A DNA stretch of 64,000 bases, from positions 248,001-312,000 of the forward strand of contig CP145880.1 of NCBI GenBank assembly GCA_041945105.1. The letters are read 5' to 3'. Position numbers and translations under genes: made by a program. The DNA comes from Dasytiphilus stammeri_G. Lineage in GTDB: Bacteria; Pseudomonadota; Gammaproteobacteria; Enterobacterales; Enterobacteriaceae. This document shows positions 1 through 8,936 of this stretch, piece after piece (the first letter of the stretch is position 1; each line of letters starts with the position of its first letter). The notes under the pieces were generated by a model. The model was not told the origin of the DNA, searched no databases, and saw only the letters and a program-made list of their open reading frames with translations.

Positions 1-2099
1 GCCCATATCTTCCCGGCTTGCTCTGCAATGGTAATTGCAAAATTTACTTCTTTTTCAGTTGCATCACGAGCATAACCTACAATATCCTTTTTTTCTGCAG
101 GATTTATAATTTTACGATTACATTCTTCATCTGCTTTTCCTTTTTTAATTAAAGACGTTGCATACCATTTTTTTGTGGTATTCATTAATAATGCATTTGA
201 TAATAAAGATAGATCTTGTTCATTATTTAGATCTATTCCAATAGAATTAATTCGTTCTGCTCCATATAAATTTATAGGCAATGGAATTTTAGGATTTGGT
301 AATCCTATGGTTCCTTCTTTCGATGAGATTTTATCTACTATTTCTACTGGATTAGAAATTAGTTCTTCCATTGAAACTAACTTATTTGCTAAACGGTTCA
401 CAAAAGAAGTATTAGCTCCATTTTCTAATAAACGTCTAACTAAATATGAAAGTAATTTTTCATAACTACCAATAGGAGCATAAATACGACATGGTCTGTT
501 TATTTTTTCTTTAGATATCGAACCAACTATTTGTTGGTATAAATTTTCTCCCATGCCATGTAAGCACTGAAATTCATATTGTCCTGAATAATAATTCTCA
601 CCAGCTAAATAGTAGATAGCAGCTAAAGTATGAGCATTATGAGTAGCAAATTGAGGATAAATTAACTGTGGTACAACTAGTAATTTGCGTGCACATGCAA
701 GATAAGAAATATCAGTATATACTTTGCGAGTATATACTGGATAATTTTCCAATCCCTCTATTTGAGCTCGTTTGATTTCCGTATCCCAATAAGCACCTTT
801 TACTAATCTAATCATTAGACGATGATTACTACGTTGAGCTAAATCTATTATGTAATCTATTACGACAGGACACCGTTTTTGATAAGATTGAATAACAAAA
901 CCAATTCCATTCCATCCAGATAACTCTGACTCAAAACAAAGTTTCTCTAACAGATCTAGCGATAGTTCTAATCGATCACTTTCTTCTGCATCAATATTAA
1001 TTCCTATATCGTATTGTCGTGCTAATAATGTTAATTGTTTTAATCTTGGATATAGTTCATTTATAACACGATCATATTGGCTACGATTATAACGAGGATG
1101 TAAAGCTGACAGTTTGATAGAAATTCCCGGTCCTTCATAAATTCCTCTACCATCTGAAGCTTTTCCTATCGCATGAATGGCGTCTTGATAAGCATGAAAA
1201 TAATCTTTCGCATTTTTATATGTTAGAGCAGCCTCTCCAAGCATATCATAGGAATAACAAAATCCTTGACTTTCTAAGTGTCGTGAACGAGATAATGCTT
1301 CTGAAATAGTTTCACCAATTATAAAATTTTTTCCCATTATTCTGATTGCTATATCTATACTTTTTCGAATAATCGGTTCTCCACTATTTCGGATGATTTT
1401 ATTTAATAAATTTGATAATTTACTAGCATCATAATTAACAATGCGGCCACTAATTAATAATCCCCAAGTTGTAGCGTTTACGAATACTGAATCACTCACA
1501 CCTAAATGAGCTTGCCAATTTCCTTTTCCAATTTTATCCCTGATCAGGGCATCACGTGTTGGTTTATCAGGAATTCGTAATAGAGCTTCCGCTAAACACA
1601 TCAAAGCAATTCCTTCGGGAGAAGATAAAGAAAATTCATTCAATATTTTTTGTACGGTATCTATGCGACTAGACTGGTTTTTTGAAATACGTAGATTACT
1701 AACTAAGATGAGAGCTAGTTGTTGGATTTTATCTTCTAAGAGAGTTGTAGATTGACGTACTTGTTCTAGTAATTTAGGTACCAGTTGAGTTTCTGATATT
1801 CTCCACGCTGAAGTAATTAAAGCTCTTTTATCGGATTGTTGTCTAATGTTTTTTGATAATTCCTCAAAAGGTCTACAAGCGGTTTCTTCTAAAGTTTTTA
1901 ACAATTCCACTTGAAGAGAGGATGAGTCTAAGGTTAGATTAGAGAATTTTTTAGGTAAATTAGCCTCAATTTCTAACTTTTCTAAGTAGTTTAATATTGC
2001 CTGTTTTATCAAATCGTCTGGAGTACGATTAACATGCTGCGCAGCTATATTAATTCTATCCTGTAGAATTTTATTTAGCTTTACGCATAATGTCATCAT
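1..2099 (-). CDS. putA: Bifunctional proline dehydrogenase / P5C dehydrogenase PutA, 5' part (3' end outside window)
   Basis: PutA oxidises proline to P5C (FAD-dependent PRODH) and then to glutamate (NAD-dependent P5CDH). About 699 codons are visible in one open frame reading leftward off the window. Residues 1-45 match the E. coli PutA ribbon-helix-helix DNA-binding domain (VKLN near residue 7, then RTPDDLIKQAI). The PRODH barrel follows, with INIDAEESDR, RLVKGAYWD, CRIYAPIG and the substrate-binding Arg pair in YLVRRLLENG. The last ~60 codons enter the P5CDH domain (NPAEKKDIVGY). I chose the ATG at 2099 because an AAGGAG motif lies 7 nt upstream; an in-frame ATG at 2105 is too close to it. 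The C-terminal half cannot be judged. Identification is secure; a full-length PutA with its repressor domain is unusual in so reduced a genome. Confidence 0.95.
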   Translation of the reverse strand, partial: MMTLCVKLNKILQDRINIAAQHVNRTPDDLIKQAILNYLEKLEIEANLPKKFSNLTLDSSSLQVELLKTLEETACRPFEELSKNIRQQSDKRALITSAWRISETQLVPKLLEQVRQSTTLLEDKIQQLALILVSNLRISKNQSSRIDTVQKILNEFSLSSPEGIALMCLAEALLRIPDKPTRDALIRDKIGKGNWQAHLGVSDSVFVNATTWGLLISGRIVNYDASKLSNLLNKIIRNSGEPIIRKSIDIAIRIMGKNFIIGETISEALSRSRHLESQGFCYSYDMLGEAALTYKNAKDYFHAYQDAIHAIGKASDGRGIYEGPGISIKLSALHPRYNRSQYDRVINELYPRLKQLTLLARQYDIGINIDAEESDRLELSLDLLEKLCFESELSGWNGIGFVIQSYQKRCPVVIDYIIDLAQRSNHRLMIRLVKGAYWDTEIKRAQIEGLENYPVYTRKVYTDISYLACARKLLVVPQLIYPQFATHNAHTLAAIYYLAGENYYSGQYEFQCLHGMGENLYQQIVGSISKEKINRPCRIYAPIGSYEKLLSYLVRRLLENGANTSFVNRLANKLVSMEELISNPVEIVDKISSKEGTIGLPNPKIPLPINLYGAERINSIGIDLNNEQDLSLLSNALLMNTTKKWYATSLIKKGKADEECNRKIINPAEKKDIVGYARDATEKEVNFAITIAEQAGKIW

Positions 2100-2232
2100 A
2101 TTCATTCTCCTTCTTTAATTATACTGGAATATGATTTTATCATAGAGACAATGAGATTCAATTTTTATTTTATAAACTTATTGGTCTTAGTACTTTTTAA
2201 GTGAGGTAAAATATATAAAATAATTGTTCTAA

Positions 2233-2262
2233 TACTAACCATATTCATGAATATGGTTAGTA
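2233..2262 (-). terminator. Perfect 30-bp palindrome between putA and tRNA-Ser, probable terminator
   Basis: TACTAACCATATTCA is followed directly by its exact reverse complement, so the whole 30 bp is self-complementary. It lies downstream of argS/tRNA-Ser and upstream of putA, all on the minus strand. Read on that strand, the hairpin is followed by an AT-rich stretch rather than a clean T tract. The simplest reading is a terminator for the argS-tRNA-Ser transcript. An operator for putA autoregulation is an alternative, though no GTTGCA-type PutA site is evident. Confidence 0.5.
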
Positions 2263-2335
2263 GTTACATTGATTTTTATATTTTCAAAATCCTCATATAC
2301 CAACTAAAAAGAATCTTGATAACCACTAATGATAA

Positions 2336-2427
2336 CGGTGAGGGAGGGATTCGAACCCTCGATACGTTGTTGTTGTACGTATACATGCTTTCCAAGCATG
2401 CTCCTTCAGCCTCTCGGAAACCTCACC
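2336..2427 (-). tRNA. tRNA-Ser(GGA)
   Basis: Cloverleaf on the minus strand. The acceptor GGTGAGG pairs with CCTCACC, the anticodon loop reads CTTGGAAAG (anticodon GGA, for UCC/UCU codons), and a long class II variable arm is present. The T arm contains GGTTCGAATCC. The sequence closely matches the E. coli GGA tRNA-Ser. The 3' CCA is not encoded. The first base of the tRNA is also the last base of the argS TAG stop, so the two are almost certainly cotranscribed and separated by RNase P. Confidence 0.95.
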
Positions 2428-4151
2428 TACATTCTATCTACAGTTTGAATTCCTAAAGTATTTAATCCTAATCCTAGGGTTTTAATAAACAATTGTACTA
2501 ATTTTAAACGACTATTTTTTCTTATAGGATCCGATATATTTATAATGGGATTGGTTTCATAAAAATTAGAAAATAATACCGCTAAATTATAGAGATAAGT
2601 ACACATTATATGTGGTGTTCCCTTCATAGCCACTCTAGTTATAATTTCTTCAAACTGTAGTAAACGTACAGCTAACAATCTTTCTAATTCGTTAGATATT
2701 TCTATTTTTTCAGTACTTAAGTTAATTAATACTTTTCTTAAAATTGAGATGGCACGTGTATAAGCATATTGTATATATGGGGCAGTATTTCCATCAAATG
2801 ATAACATTTGATCCCAATCAAATACGTAATTTGTCATACGGTTCTTAGATAAATCAGCATATTTTATTGCACCAATACCAACTACCTCTGCTAATTTGGT
2901 TAATTCGTCTAAAGATAAATTTGGATTTTTAGATGCAATCACATTTCTCGCGCGAAATACAGCTTCTTTTAATAAATCTAATAATTTGATTGTCTCACCT
3001 GTACTAGTTTTGAATGGTTTCTCATCTTTACCTAACATCATACCAAACATATGATGTTCAAGAGAAACCGATTGAGGTATATAACCAGCTTTACGTACAA
3101 TAGTCCAAACTTGTGTTAAATGTTGGTGTTGACGTGAATCGATGTAATAAATAATTCGATCTGGCTGAAAGTTTTCATAACGATATTTTATACATGCTAT
3201 ATCAGTAGTTGTATATAAATACGCTCCATCTCTTTTTTGAATAATGACGCCCATGGGATTACCTTGTTTATTTTTAAATTCATCCAGGAAAACAACTATA
3301 GCTCCTTCACTTTCAACAGCTAATCCCTTAGATTTTAAATCACTAACAATACTTGGTAACATTTCATTATAGATACTTTCTCCCATTACATCATTATTAG
3401 TTAGAGTAACATTCAGCAGATTATATATGGTTTGATTTTTTTTAAGACTAATATCTACTAAAACTTTCCACCAATGAAGACATTTAATATCTCCATGTTG
3501 TAATTTAACCACATAATTACTTGCTTTTTGAGCAAATCCTGTATCTTTTTCATAATAAGTTTTTGCTTCACGATATAAATCTTCTAGGTCGCTAAGTGCT
3601 ATTTTTTGATTAAAATCCTTCTTTTCTTTTTCCATCAGAGCAATTAACATGCCAAATTGCATTCCCCAATCTCCTATATGATTAGCACGAATTACATCAT
3701 GACCTAAAAATTCTAAGGTTCTAACCATAGCATCTCCAATAATAGTGGATCGAAGATGACCCACATGCATTTCTTTTGCTACATTCGGACCGGAATAATC
3801 TACTACAACTCTTTGTGGATGAATCGTTTTTATACCTAAGTTAGGAGAGATTAAGGCTTTTTCTATTTCATTAGCTAACCAAGTACTATTTAAAGATATA
3901 TTAATATAAGCTGAATTAGCAATATCGATGCTCTTAGCCATCTCATGAATATGTAGATTGTTGAGGATCTTTTTTGCGAGATGTTGCGGTGCCACATGCA
4001 ATTTTTTAGCTAAAGCAATAATACCATTCACTTGATAATCACCAAAAATAACTTTTGTTGCGTGATGCACAGTTATCTCGTTAGAATTAGGTATTCCTAT
4101 TTTAATTAGAGCTTTTATAATTTTTTTATTAATAATAGCTTGAATATTCAT
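2427..4151 (-). CDS. argS: Arginyl-tRNA synthetase
   Basis: Class I synthetase that charges tRNA-Arg; 574 aa against 577 in E. coli. The N-terminal Add-1 domain (about residues 1-110) is followed by the HIGH-type signature in SGPNVAKEMHVGHLRSTII (about 120-140) and the catalytic fold. As in most ArgRS there is no canonical KMSKS. The C-terminal DALR anticodon-binding domain ends with LGIQTVDRM, almost the same as E. coli. The gene sits six bases downstream of cmoB on the same strand, and its stop codon shares a base with tRNA-Ser, so argS, cmoB and cmoA probably form one transcript with that tRNA. No truncation is seen. Confidence 0.97.
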   Translation of the reverse strand: MNIQAIINKKIIKALIKIGIPNSNEITVHHATKVIFGDYQVNGIIALAKKLHVAPQHLAKKILNNLHIHEMAKSIDIANSAYINISLNSTWLANEIEKALISPNLGIKTIHPQRVVVDYSGPNVAKEMHVGHLRSTIIGDAMVRTLEFLGHDVIRANHIGDWGMQFGMLIALMEKEKKDFNQKIALSDLEDLYREAKTYYEKDTGFAQKASNYVVKLQHGDIKCLHWWKVLVDISLKKNQTIYNLLNVTLTNNDVMGESIYNEMLPSIVSDLKSKGLAVESEGAIVVFLDEFKNKQGNPMGVIIQKRDGAYLYTTTDIACIKYRYENFQPDRIIYYIDSRQHQHLTQVWTIVRKAGYIPQSVSLEHHMFGMMLGKDEKPFKTSTGETIKLLDLLKEAVFRARNVIASKNPNLSLDELTKLAEVVGIGAIKYADLSKNRMTNYVFDWDQMLSFDGNTAPYIQYAYTRAISILRKVLINLSTEKIEISNELERLLAVRLLQFEEIITRVAMKGTPHIMCTYLYNLAVLFSNFYETNPIINISDPIRKNSRLKLVQLFIKTLGLGLNTLGIQTVDRM

Positions 4152-4157
4152 AAGTAT

Positions 4158-5120
4158 TTATTTTCTAGCAATAATGATTGCTCGTAATGGTGCAGGGTAT
4201 CCTTCGATAGTTTGATCTGGATTGTTGATATCTAAGAAATTAGATAAAGAATCCACATTTGCCCAAACAGTACTACGTTGTTCTAATAAAGTAGTTTTTG
4301 TATAATCAACTATACGAATATCTTTAAAACCCGATCTGTCTAACCATATTTTTATGGCGCCAGCGGAAGGAATAAACCAAACATTACGCATATTAGCATA
4401 ACGTTTCCTAGGCATAAATATTTTTGATGTTTCTTCCCTCCAAATAAGAGTTTCAAGTATTAATTCACCTCCAGAAACTAATTGATTTTTTAGGTGTATC
4501 AAATGATCTAAGGGTGATCTTTTATGATAAATTACTCCCATAGAAAAAACAGTATCAAAAATTTCGCATGAGGGCAGTTGTTCTAAAGAAAGAGGTAATA
4601 GATACGCTGATAATTTATTACCTAACATTTGTTTTATAGCTTTAAATTGAAAAAAATTTAAAAGATTAGGATCAACACCAATAGTTAATTTAGCATCTGC
4701 ACCAAGCATGCGTAATAGATAATAACCATTTCCACAACCTACATCTAATACCATACGACCAGATAATGAAGATATATGTTTGAAAACTCTTTCCCATTTG
4801 AGATTGGAACACCATTCAGCATCAATTGTTATTCCATAAAGAAAAAAAGGTCCTTTACGCCAAGGTCCTAATTTATGTAGTAATTGTTCAATCCTTATAA
4901 GATGATTCTTATCAATCGTATGATTGATAGCAGTAATACTATTTTTTAAATCAACTACTTTTGGTATAATAATTGGTATATTAAGAACAATTTTATACCA
5001 ATCCTTAAATGATCCTCTGAATTGTTCAGGTTGAATTTTATTTAATTGAACAGGTAATATTTCTAGCCATTTCATGAGACGTTCTTGAATGAGTATTTTA
5101 TAAAAACTTTCAAAGTTCAT
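4158..5120 (-). CDS. cmoB: tRNA U34 carboxymethyltransferase CmoB
   Basis: CmoB transfers the carboxymethyl group of carboxy-SAM to 5-hydroxyuridine at wobble position 34, giving cmo5U and so wider decoding of four-box codons. The 320 aa protein is near the E. coli length (323). A Rossmann methyltransferase core begins around residue 120 with the SAM-fold loop MVLDVGCGNGYYLLRM, and conserved GVIYHKRSPLDHL, WFIPS and AGAIKIWL blocks follow. It lies one base from cmoA and six from argS on the same strand, as expected of an operon. CmoA supplies its cofactor, so the two-step pathway is intact here. Confidence 0.95.
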   Translation of the reverse strand: MNFESFYKILIQERLMKWLEILPVQLNKIQPEQFRGSFKDWYKIVLNIPIIIPKVVDLKNSITAINHTIDKNHLIRIEQLLHKLGPWRKGPFFLYGITIDAEWCSNLKWERVFKHISSLSGRMVLDVGCGNGYYLLRMLGADAKLTIGVDPNLLNFFQFKAIKQMLGNKLSAYLLPLSLEQLPSCEIFDTVFSMGVIYHKRSPLDHLIHLKNQLVSGGELILETLIWREETSKIFMPRKRYANMRNVWFIPSAGAIKIWLDRSGFKDIRIVDYTKTTLLEQRSTVWANVDSLSNFLDINNPDQTIEGYPAPLRAIIIARK

Positions 5121-5121
5121 A

Positions 5122-5859
5122 TTAATTTTTAATTGCTATTAAAGATCCAAAATTTAAATATTGGAACCATACATCAACATGTGCAAATCCAATATTTTTA
5201 AGATTTTTTTTATGATTATCAATTGTATCAATTATCATAGCAGTTTTTAATAAATTATGTTTTTGAAGGATTTCTAAATCACTATAACCATTGGTTTTTT
5301 TAAAATTATAATATAAATTATTAATTAGTTGATTCACATGAGGATTATTAAATTTAAATTTTTCCGAAAGAATTAAAATTCCTTCTGGATTAAGACCAGC
5401 ATAGATAGACTTCAAAAGAAGTTGTCTTTCTTCAATTTTTATAAATTGTAAAGTAAAATTCAATACAACCATAGAAGCATTTCTAATAACAATTTTATTT
5501 ATGTCAGCTTCAATAATCTCAATTAAAGTACTAGAAGTATTTTGATGATTTTTAATTTTATGTTGAAACCTTTTAATCATAGAGGGAGAATTGTCAATAG
5601 CAATTATTTTACAACCTGTAGTAGTATGTAGATGGTTTTGAATTGATATTGCTATCTCACCTAAAGAACATCCAAGATCATAAATATGAGTATGGTTCTT
5701 TACAAATTTTTTTGAGAATTTTCCAATCATATTCTTTATAATTGAATAGCCTGGAATTGAACGCTTAATCATATCCGAAAAAACTTGTGTGACATCTTCA
5801 TCAAAAGTCCATTGCTTTTTATTTATAGGTACAGAAAACAGTTTATCGCGCTTTGGCAT
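5122..5859 (-). CDS. cmoA: Carboxy-S-adenosylmethionine synthase CmoA
   Basis: CmoA makes carboxy-SAM from SAM and prephenate for CmoB. The 245 aa protein (E. coli 247) has the SAM-binding loop IYDLGCSLGEIAI near residue 60, IIAIDNSPSMI, and the typical VVLNFTLQFI motif near 135. The start MPKRDKLFSVP resembles E. coli and lies in a 101-bp divergent spacer facing aspS. It is the first gene of cmoA-cmoB-argS-tRNA-Ser. Because prephenate is a substrate, function implies either a retained shikimate pathway or import, which this window cannot show. Confidence 0.94.
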   Translation of the reverse strand: MPKRDKLFSVPINKKQWTFDEDVTQVFSDMIKRSIPGYSIIKNMIGKFSKKFVKNHTHIYDLGCSLGEIAISIQNHLHTTTGCKIIAIDNSPSMIKRFQHKIKNHQNTSSTLIEIIEADINKIVIRNASMVVLNFTLQFIKIEERQLLLKSIYAGLNPEGILILSEKFKFNNPHVNQLINNLYYNFKKTNGYSDLEILQKHNLLKTAMIIDTIDNHKKNLKNIGFAHVDVWFQYLNFGSLIAIKN

Positions 5860-5960
5860 GTGGTTAAAAAATTAGTTATAAATACATAATACTCTTTTCG
5901 GTTTAATTTGATTATAAGTATTTATAATTTTAAACATTTTAACAATTAAAGGGAAACATT

Positions 5961-7664
5961 ATGCGTACTAGATATTGTGGTCAGCTTACAAAACAAGATA
6001 TTGGTCAACATGTAACTTTATGTGGTTGGGTACATCATTATCGTAATCTACGTACAATACTCTTTATTGAGTTACGTGATTGTAAAGGAACCGTTCAAAT
6101 AATTTTTGAATCTAAATTTCCAGAACTTTTTCAAAAAGCAACTGAATTACGAAATGAATATTGTATTCAAATTAAAGGGGTCGTATGTCTACGACATAAT
6201 AAAAATATTAACTATGAAAAAGAAACTGGTAGTCTAGAGATTTATGCTAGCGAACTGGTTATTATCAATCCTTCTGATTCTTTACCAATAGATATTAATA
6301 AAATTAATAATGAAGAAATACGTTTAAGATATCGTTATTTAGATTTACGTCGTTTTGATATAGCTGAAAGATTAAGAATACGAGCACAAAGTGTGACTTT
6401 TATACGAAAGTTTTTAGAGTCTCATGAATTTACAGAAATTGAAACTCCTATTTTGACTCGTGCAACTCCTGAAGGAGCACGAGATTATCTGGTACTAAGT
6501 CGTATACATAAGGGTAAATATTATGCTTTACCTCAGTCACCACAACTTTTTAAGCAATTGTTAATGATTTCAGGTTTTGATCGTTATTATCAAATTGTTA
6601 AATGTTTTCGTGATGAAGATTTAAGAACTGATCGTCAACCGGAATTTACTCAGATAGATATAGAAGTTTCTTTTTTATCATCTGCAAGCATACGTGAAAT
6701 GTTAGAAAGAATGGTGCGGGGTTTATGGCAAACAATTAATAAAATTGAATTAGGACATTTTCCCGTTCTTACTTTTAATGAAGCTATGCAACGTTATGGA
6801 TCTGATAAGCCAGATTTACGTAATCCTTTAGAATTAGTAGAGATAAGTGATTTAGCCGTAGTTTTTTCTTTACAAAAAAATTTCATTCAAGAACGATTTG
6901 CTGTACTTCGTATTCCTGATGGAACTAAAGTCTTTCAATTAATAGAAGAATTTATACAAATTTTTTGTTCTAAATGTTCTAAATTAGAGTTAACATTTAT
7001 AGACTGGATTTCAGTTAATAGTTTTTATAAGGAAAAATCAAGAATACCAAATCTACTACCAGTAGATTTTATCCATGCAGTTATACATCGTACAAAAGCT
7101 ATTAATGATGATATTATCTTTTTTTGTTCAGGTAGTTTTCAACAAGTTTCATATATCTTAGGAACTTTGCGTGTTAAAATAGGACAAGAATTACAATTAA
7201 TTAATAAAAATTCTTGGTGTCCTTTATGGGTAATAAAATTTCCTCTATTTTCAGAAGATGAAAACGGAAACCTAACTTATATGCACCATCCCTTTACATC
7301 TCCATCTCAATTGGTAACAGTACAAGAAGTTTTAAAGGAACCTAAAAAGATCTTATCTGATACATATGATCTTATAATTAATGGTTATGAAGTTGGTAGT
7401 GGTTCGGTTCGTATCCACACAGTTGATATGCAAAAAGCAATATTTTCTATTTTAGGCATGAGCACAAAACAGCAAAATGATAAGTTTGGATTTTTTATAA
7501 ATGCACTAAAATATGGCACTCCTCCACATGCTGGAATTGCTTTAGGATTAGATCGATTGTTAATGTTATTAACCCAAACTACTAATATTCGTGATGTTAT
7601 TGCTTTTCCAAAAACTACTACTGCTACTTGCTTAATGACAAATGCTCCTAGTTTGATAAATTAA
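5961..7664 (+). CDS. aspS: Aspartyl-tRNA synthetase
   Basis: Class IIb synthetase for tRNA-Asp; 567 aa against 590 in E. coli. An N-terminal OB-fold anticodon domain (MRTRYCGQL, GWVHHYRNL) leads to motif 1 (FTEIETPILTRATPEGARDYL), motif 2 (CFRDEDLRTDRQPEFTQID) and motif 3 near the C-terminus (GIALGLDRLLMLL). The bacterial insertion (GAD) domain between motifs 2 and 3 is present but divergent and shorter, which accounts for the missing residues. A GGGAAA ribosome site precedes the ATG. The next gene is yebC at 18 bp; the nudB that intervenes in E. coli is absent. Confidence 0.97.
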   Translation: MRTRYCGQLTKQDIGQHVTLCGWVHHYRNLRTILFIELRDCKGTVQIIFESKFPELFQKATELRNEYCIQIKGVVCLRHNKNINYEKETGSLEIYASELVIINPSDSLPIDINKINNEEIRLRYRYLDLRRFDIAERLRIRAQSVTFIRKFLESHEFTEIETPILTRATPEGARDYLVLSRIHKGKYYALPQSPQLFKQLLMISGFDRYYQIVKCFRDEDLRTDRQPEFTQIDIEVSFLSSASIREMLERMVRGLWQTINKIELGHFPVLTFNEAMQRYGSDKPDLRNPLELVEISDLAVVFSLQKNFIQERFAVLRIPDGTKVFQLIEEFIQIFCSKCSKLELTFIDWISVNSFYKEKSRIPNLLPVDFIHAVIHRTKAINDDIIFFCSGSFQQVSYILGTLRVKIGQELQLINKNSWCPLWVIKFPLFSEDENGNLTYMHHPFTSPSQLVTVQEVLKEPKKILSDTYDLIINGYEVGSGSVRIHTVDMQKAIFSILGMSTKQQNDKFGFFINALKYGTPPHAGIALGLDRLLMLLTQTTNIRDVIAFPKTTTATCLMTNAPSLIN

Positions 7665-7681
7665 TTGTATTGGAAATAAAA

Positions 7682-8407
7682 ATGTCCGGACATAGTAAAT
7701 GGTCAAATACTAAACATAGAAAAGCAGTACAAGATGCAAAACGTGGAAATGCTTTTACAAAAATTATTCGAGAGATTGTAACTGCTGTAAAAATTGGAGG
7801 AACCGATCCTAGTATTAATGCGCGGTTACGTACAGCTATAAATAAAGCATGGGCTAGTAATATGACTCGTGATACTATTAATCGTGCTATTCTGCGTGCT
7901 AGTCTTATTAATCAAGATGATTCGTCGCTAGATGAGATTACATATGAAGCTTATGGACCAGGTGGTACTGCCATAATACTTAACTGCTTAAGTGATAATC
8001 GCAAACGTACGGTTTCTAATTTAAGATCTATATTTACGAAATATGGTGGTAATTTAGCTGTTAATGGATCGGTTTCATACTTGTTTAAAAAAACGGGTGT
8101 GATTTCAATTTTGGCAGAACTAAAAGATGAAGAAAAAATCCTAAATATTGCCTTAGATATAGGGGCTGAAGATATTGTATCATTAGGAAATGGAACATTT
8201 AATATCTTTATAAAACCTGACTTGGTAATCGTAATGAAAGATATTATAGCTAACTTAGGTTTAAAACCTGAAAAATATCAAATAATGATGAATCCAATTA
8301 TTAAAATTGAATTAAATGAAACCAATATGGTTCAATTATTGGATTTAATTAAAATCCTTCAGTCTTGTAACGATATAAAAGAATTTTATCATAATGCAAA
8401 TATATAA
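7682..8407 (+). CDS. yebC: YebC/PmpR family protein
   Basis: The 241 aa product begins MSGHSKWSNTKHRKAVQDAKRG, the family signature, so the ATG at 7682 is preferred over an in-frame TTG at 7670. E. coli YebC has 246 aa. The family (TACO1/YebC) has a three-domain fold and has been linked both to transcriptional regulation and to translation of polyproline stretches. It lies between aspS and ruvC as in E. coli (without nudB). Conserved GPGGTAIILNCLSDNRKRT lies in the middle. Its cellular role here is inferred from the family only. Confidence 0.94.
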   Translation: MSGHSKWSNTKHRKAVQDAKRGNAFTKIIREIVTAVKIGGTDPSINARLRTAINKAWASNMTRDTINRAILRASLINQDDSSLDEITYEAYGPGGTAIILNCLSDNRKRTVSNLRSIFTKYGGNLAVNGSVSYLFKKTGVISILAELKDEEKILNIALDIGAEDIVSLGNGTFNIFIKPDLVIVMKDIIANLGLKPEKYQIMMNPIIKIELNETNMVQLLDLIKILQSCNDIKEFYHNANI

Positions 8408-8431
8408 ATATAATGATGAGCTAATATAAAA

Positions 8432-8914
8432 ATGGTTAGAATTCTAGGTATCGATCCAGGATCACGGATTACTGGATATGGGGTAATTTGTAAAAATGGT
8501 AAAATTCTTGATTATTTAGGTAGTGGTTGTATTAATACCAATATTCAAAATACTTTTTATCAACGTTTAACAGATATTTATTGGGGCATAAGTACAATTA
8601 TTAGTCAATATAATCCTAATATTTTAGCTATTGAACAAATTTTCATGGCTAAGAATGCTCAGTCAGCGTTGAAATTAGGACAGGCTCAAGGAGTGGCAAT
8701 AATATCAGCAGTTAATCATAATTTACAAGTATTTGAATATGCAGCTAAACAAGTAAAACAATCTGTAGTTGGAAATGGAGGAGCAAGCAAAAATCAAGTT
8801 CAGCGTATGGTGCGGATTTTACTGAATTTATCTACTAATCCACCTGAAGATGCTGCTGATGCTTTAGCTGTAGCCATTACACATTGTCATATGTATAATA
8901 ATTCAATTATTTGA
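8432..8914 (+). CDS. ruvC: Holliday junction resolvase RuvC
   Basis: Dimeric endonuclease that cuts Holliday junctions brought to it by RuvAB. 160 aa against 173 in E. coli; only the C-terminal tail is short. The acidic active site is visible: Asp in LGIDPGSRITGYGV (about residue 8), Glu in AIEQIFMAKN (about 67) and two Asp in EDAADALAVAITH (about 139-142). The gene order ruvC-ruvA-ruvB is compact and collinear. Having all three ruv genes is notable, because many highly reduced endosymbionts have lost resolvase functions. Confidence 0.96.
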   Translation: MVRILGIDPGSRITGYGVICKNGKILDYLGSGCINTNIQNTFYQRLTDIYWGISTIISQYNPNILAIEQIFMAKNAQSALKLGQAQGVAIISAVNHNLQVFEYAAKQVKQSVVGNGGASKNQVQRMVRILLNLSTNPPEDAADALAVAITHCHMYNNSII

Positions 8915-8936
8915 AAACTTTTTTAAGGAACGTGAA

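Noticed and set aside
2247..2456. Small plus-strand open frame across the palindrome and tRNA-Ser
   Set aside because: It reads the antisense of tRNA-Ser and the palindrome; no ribosome site and no family resemblance.
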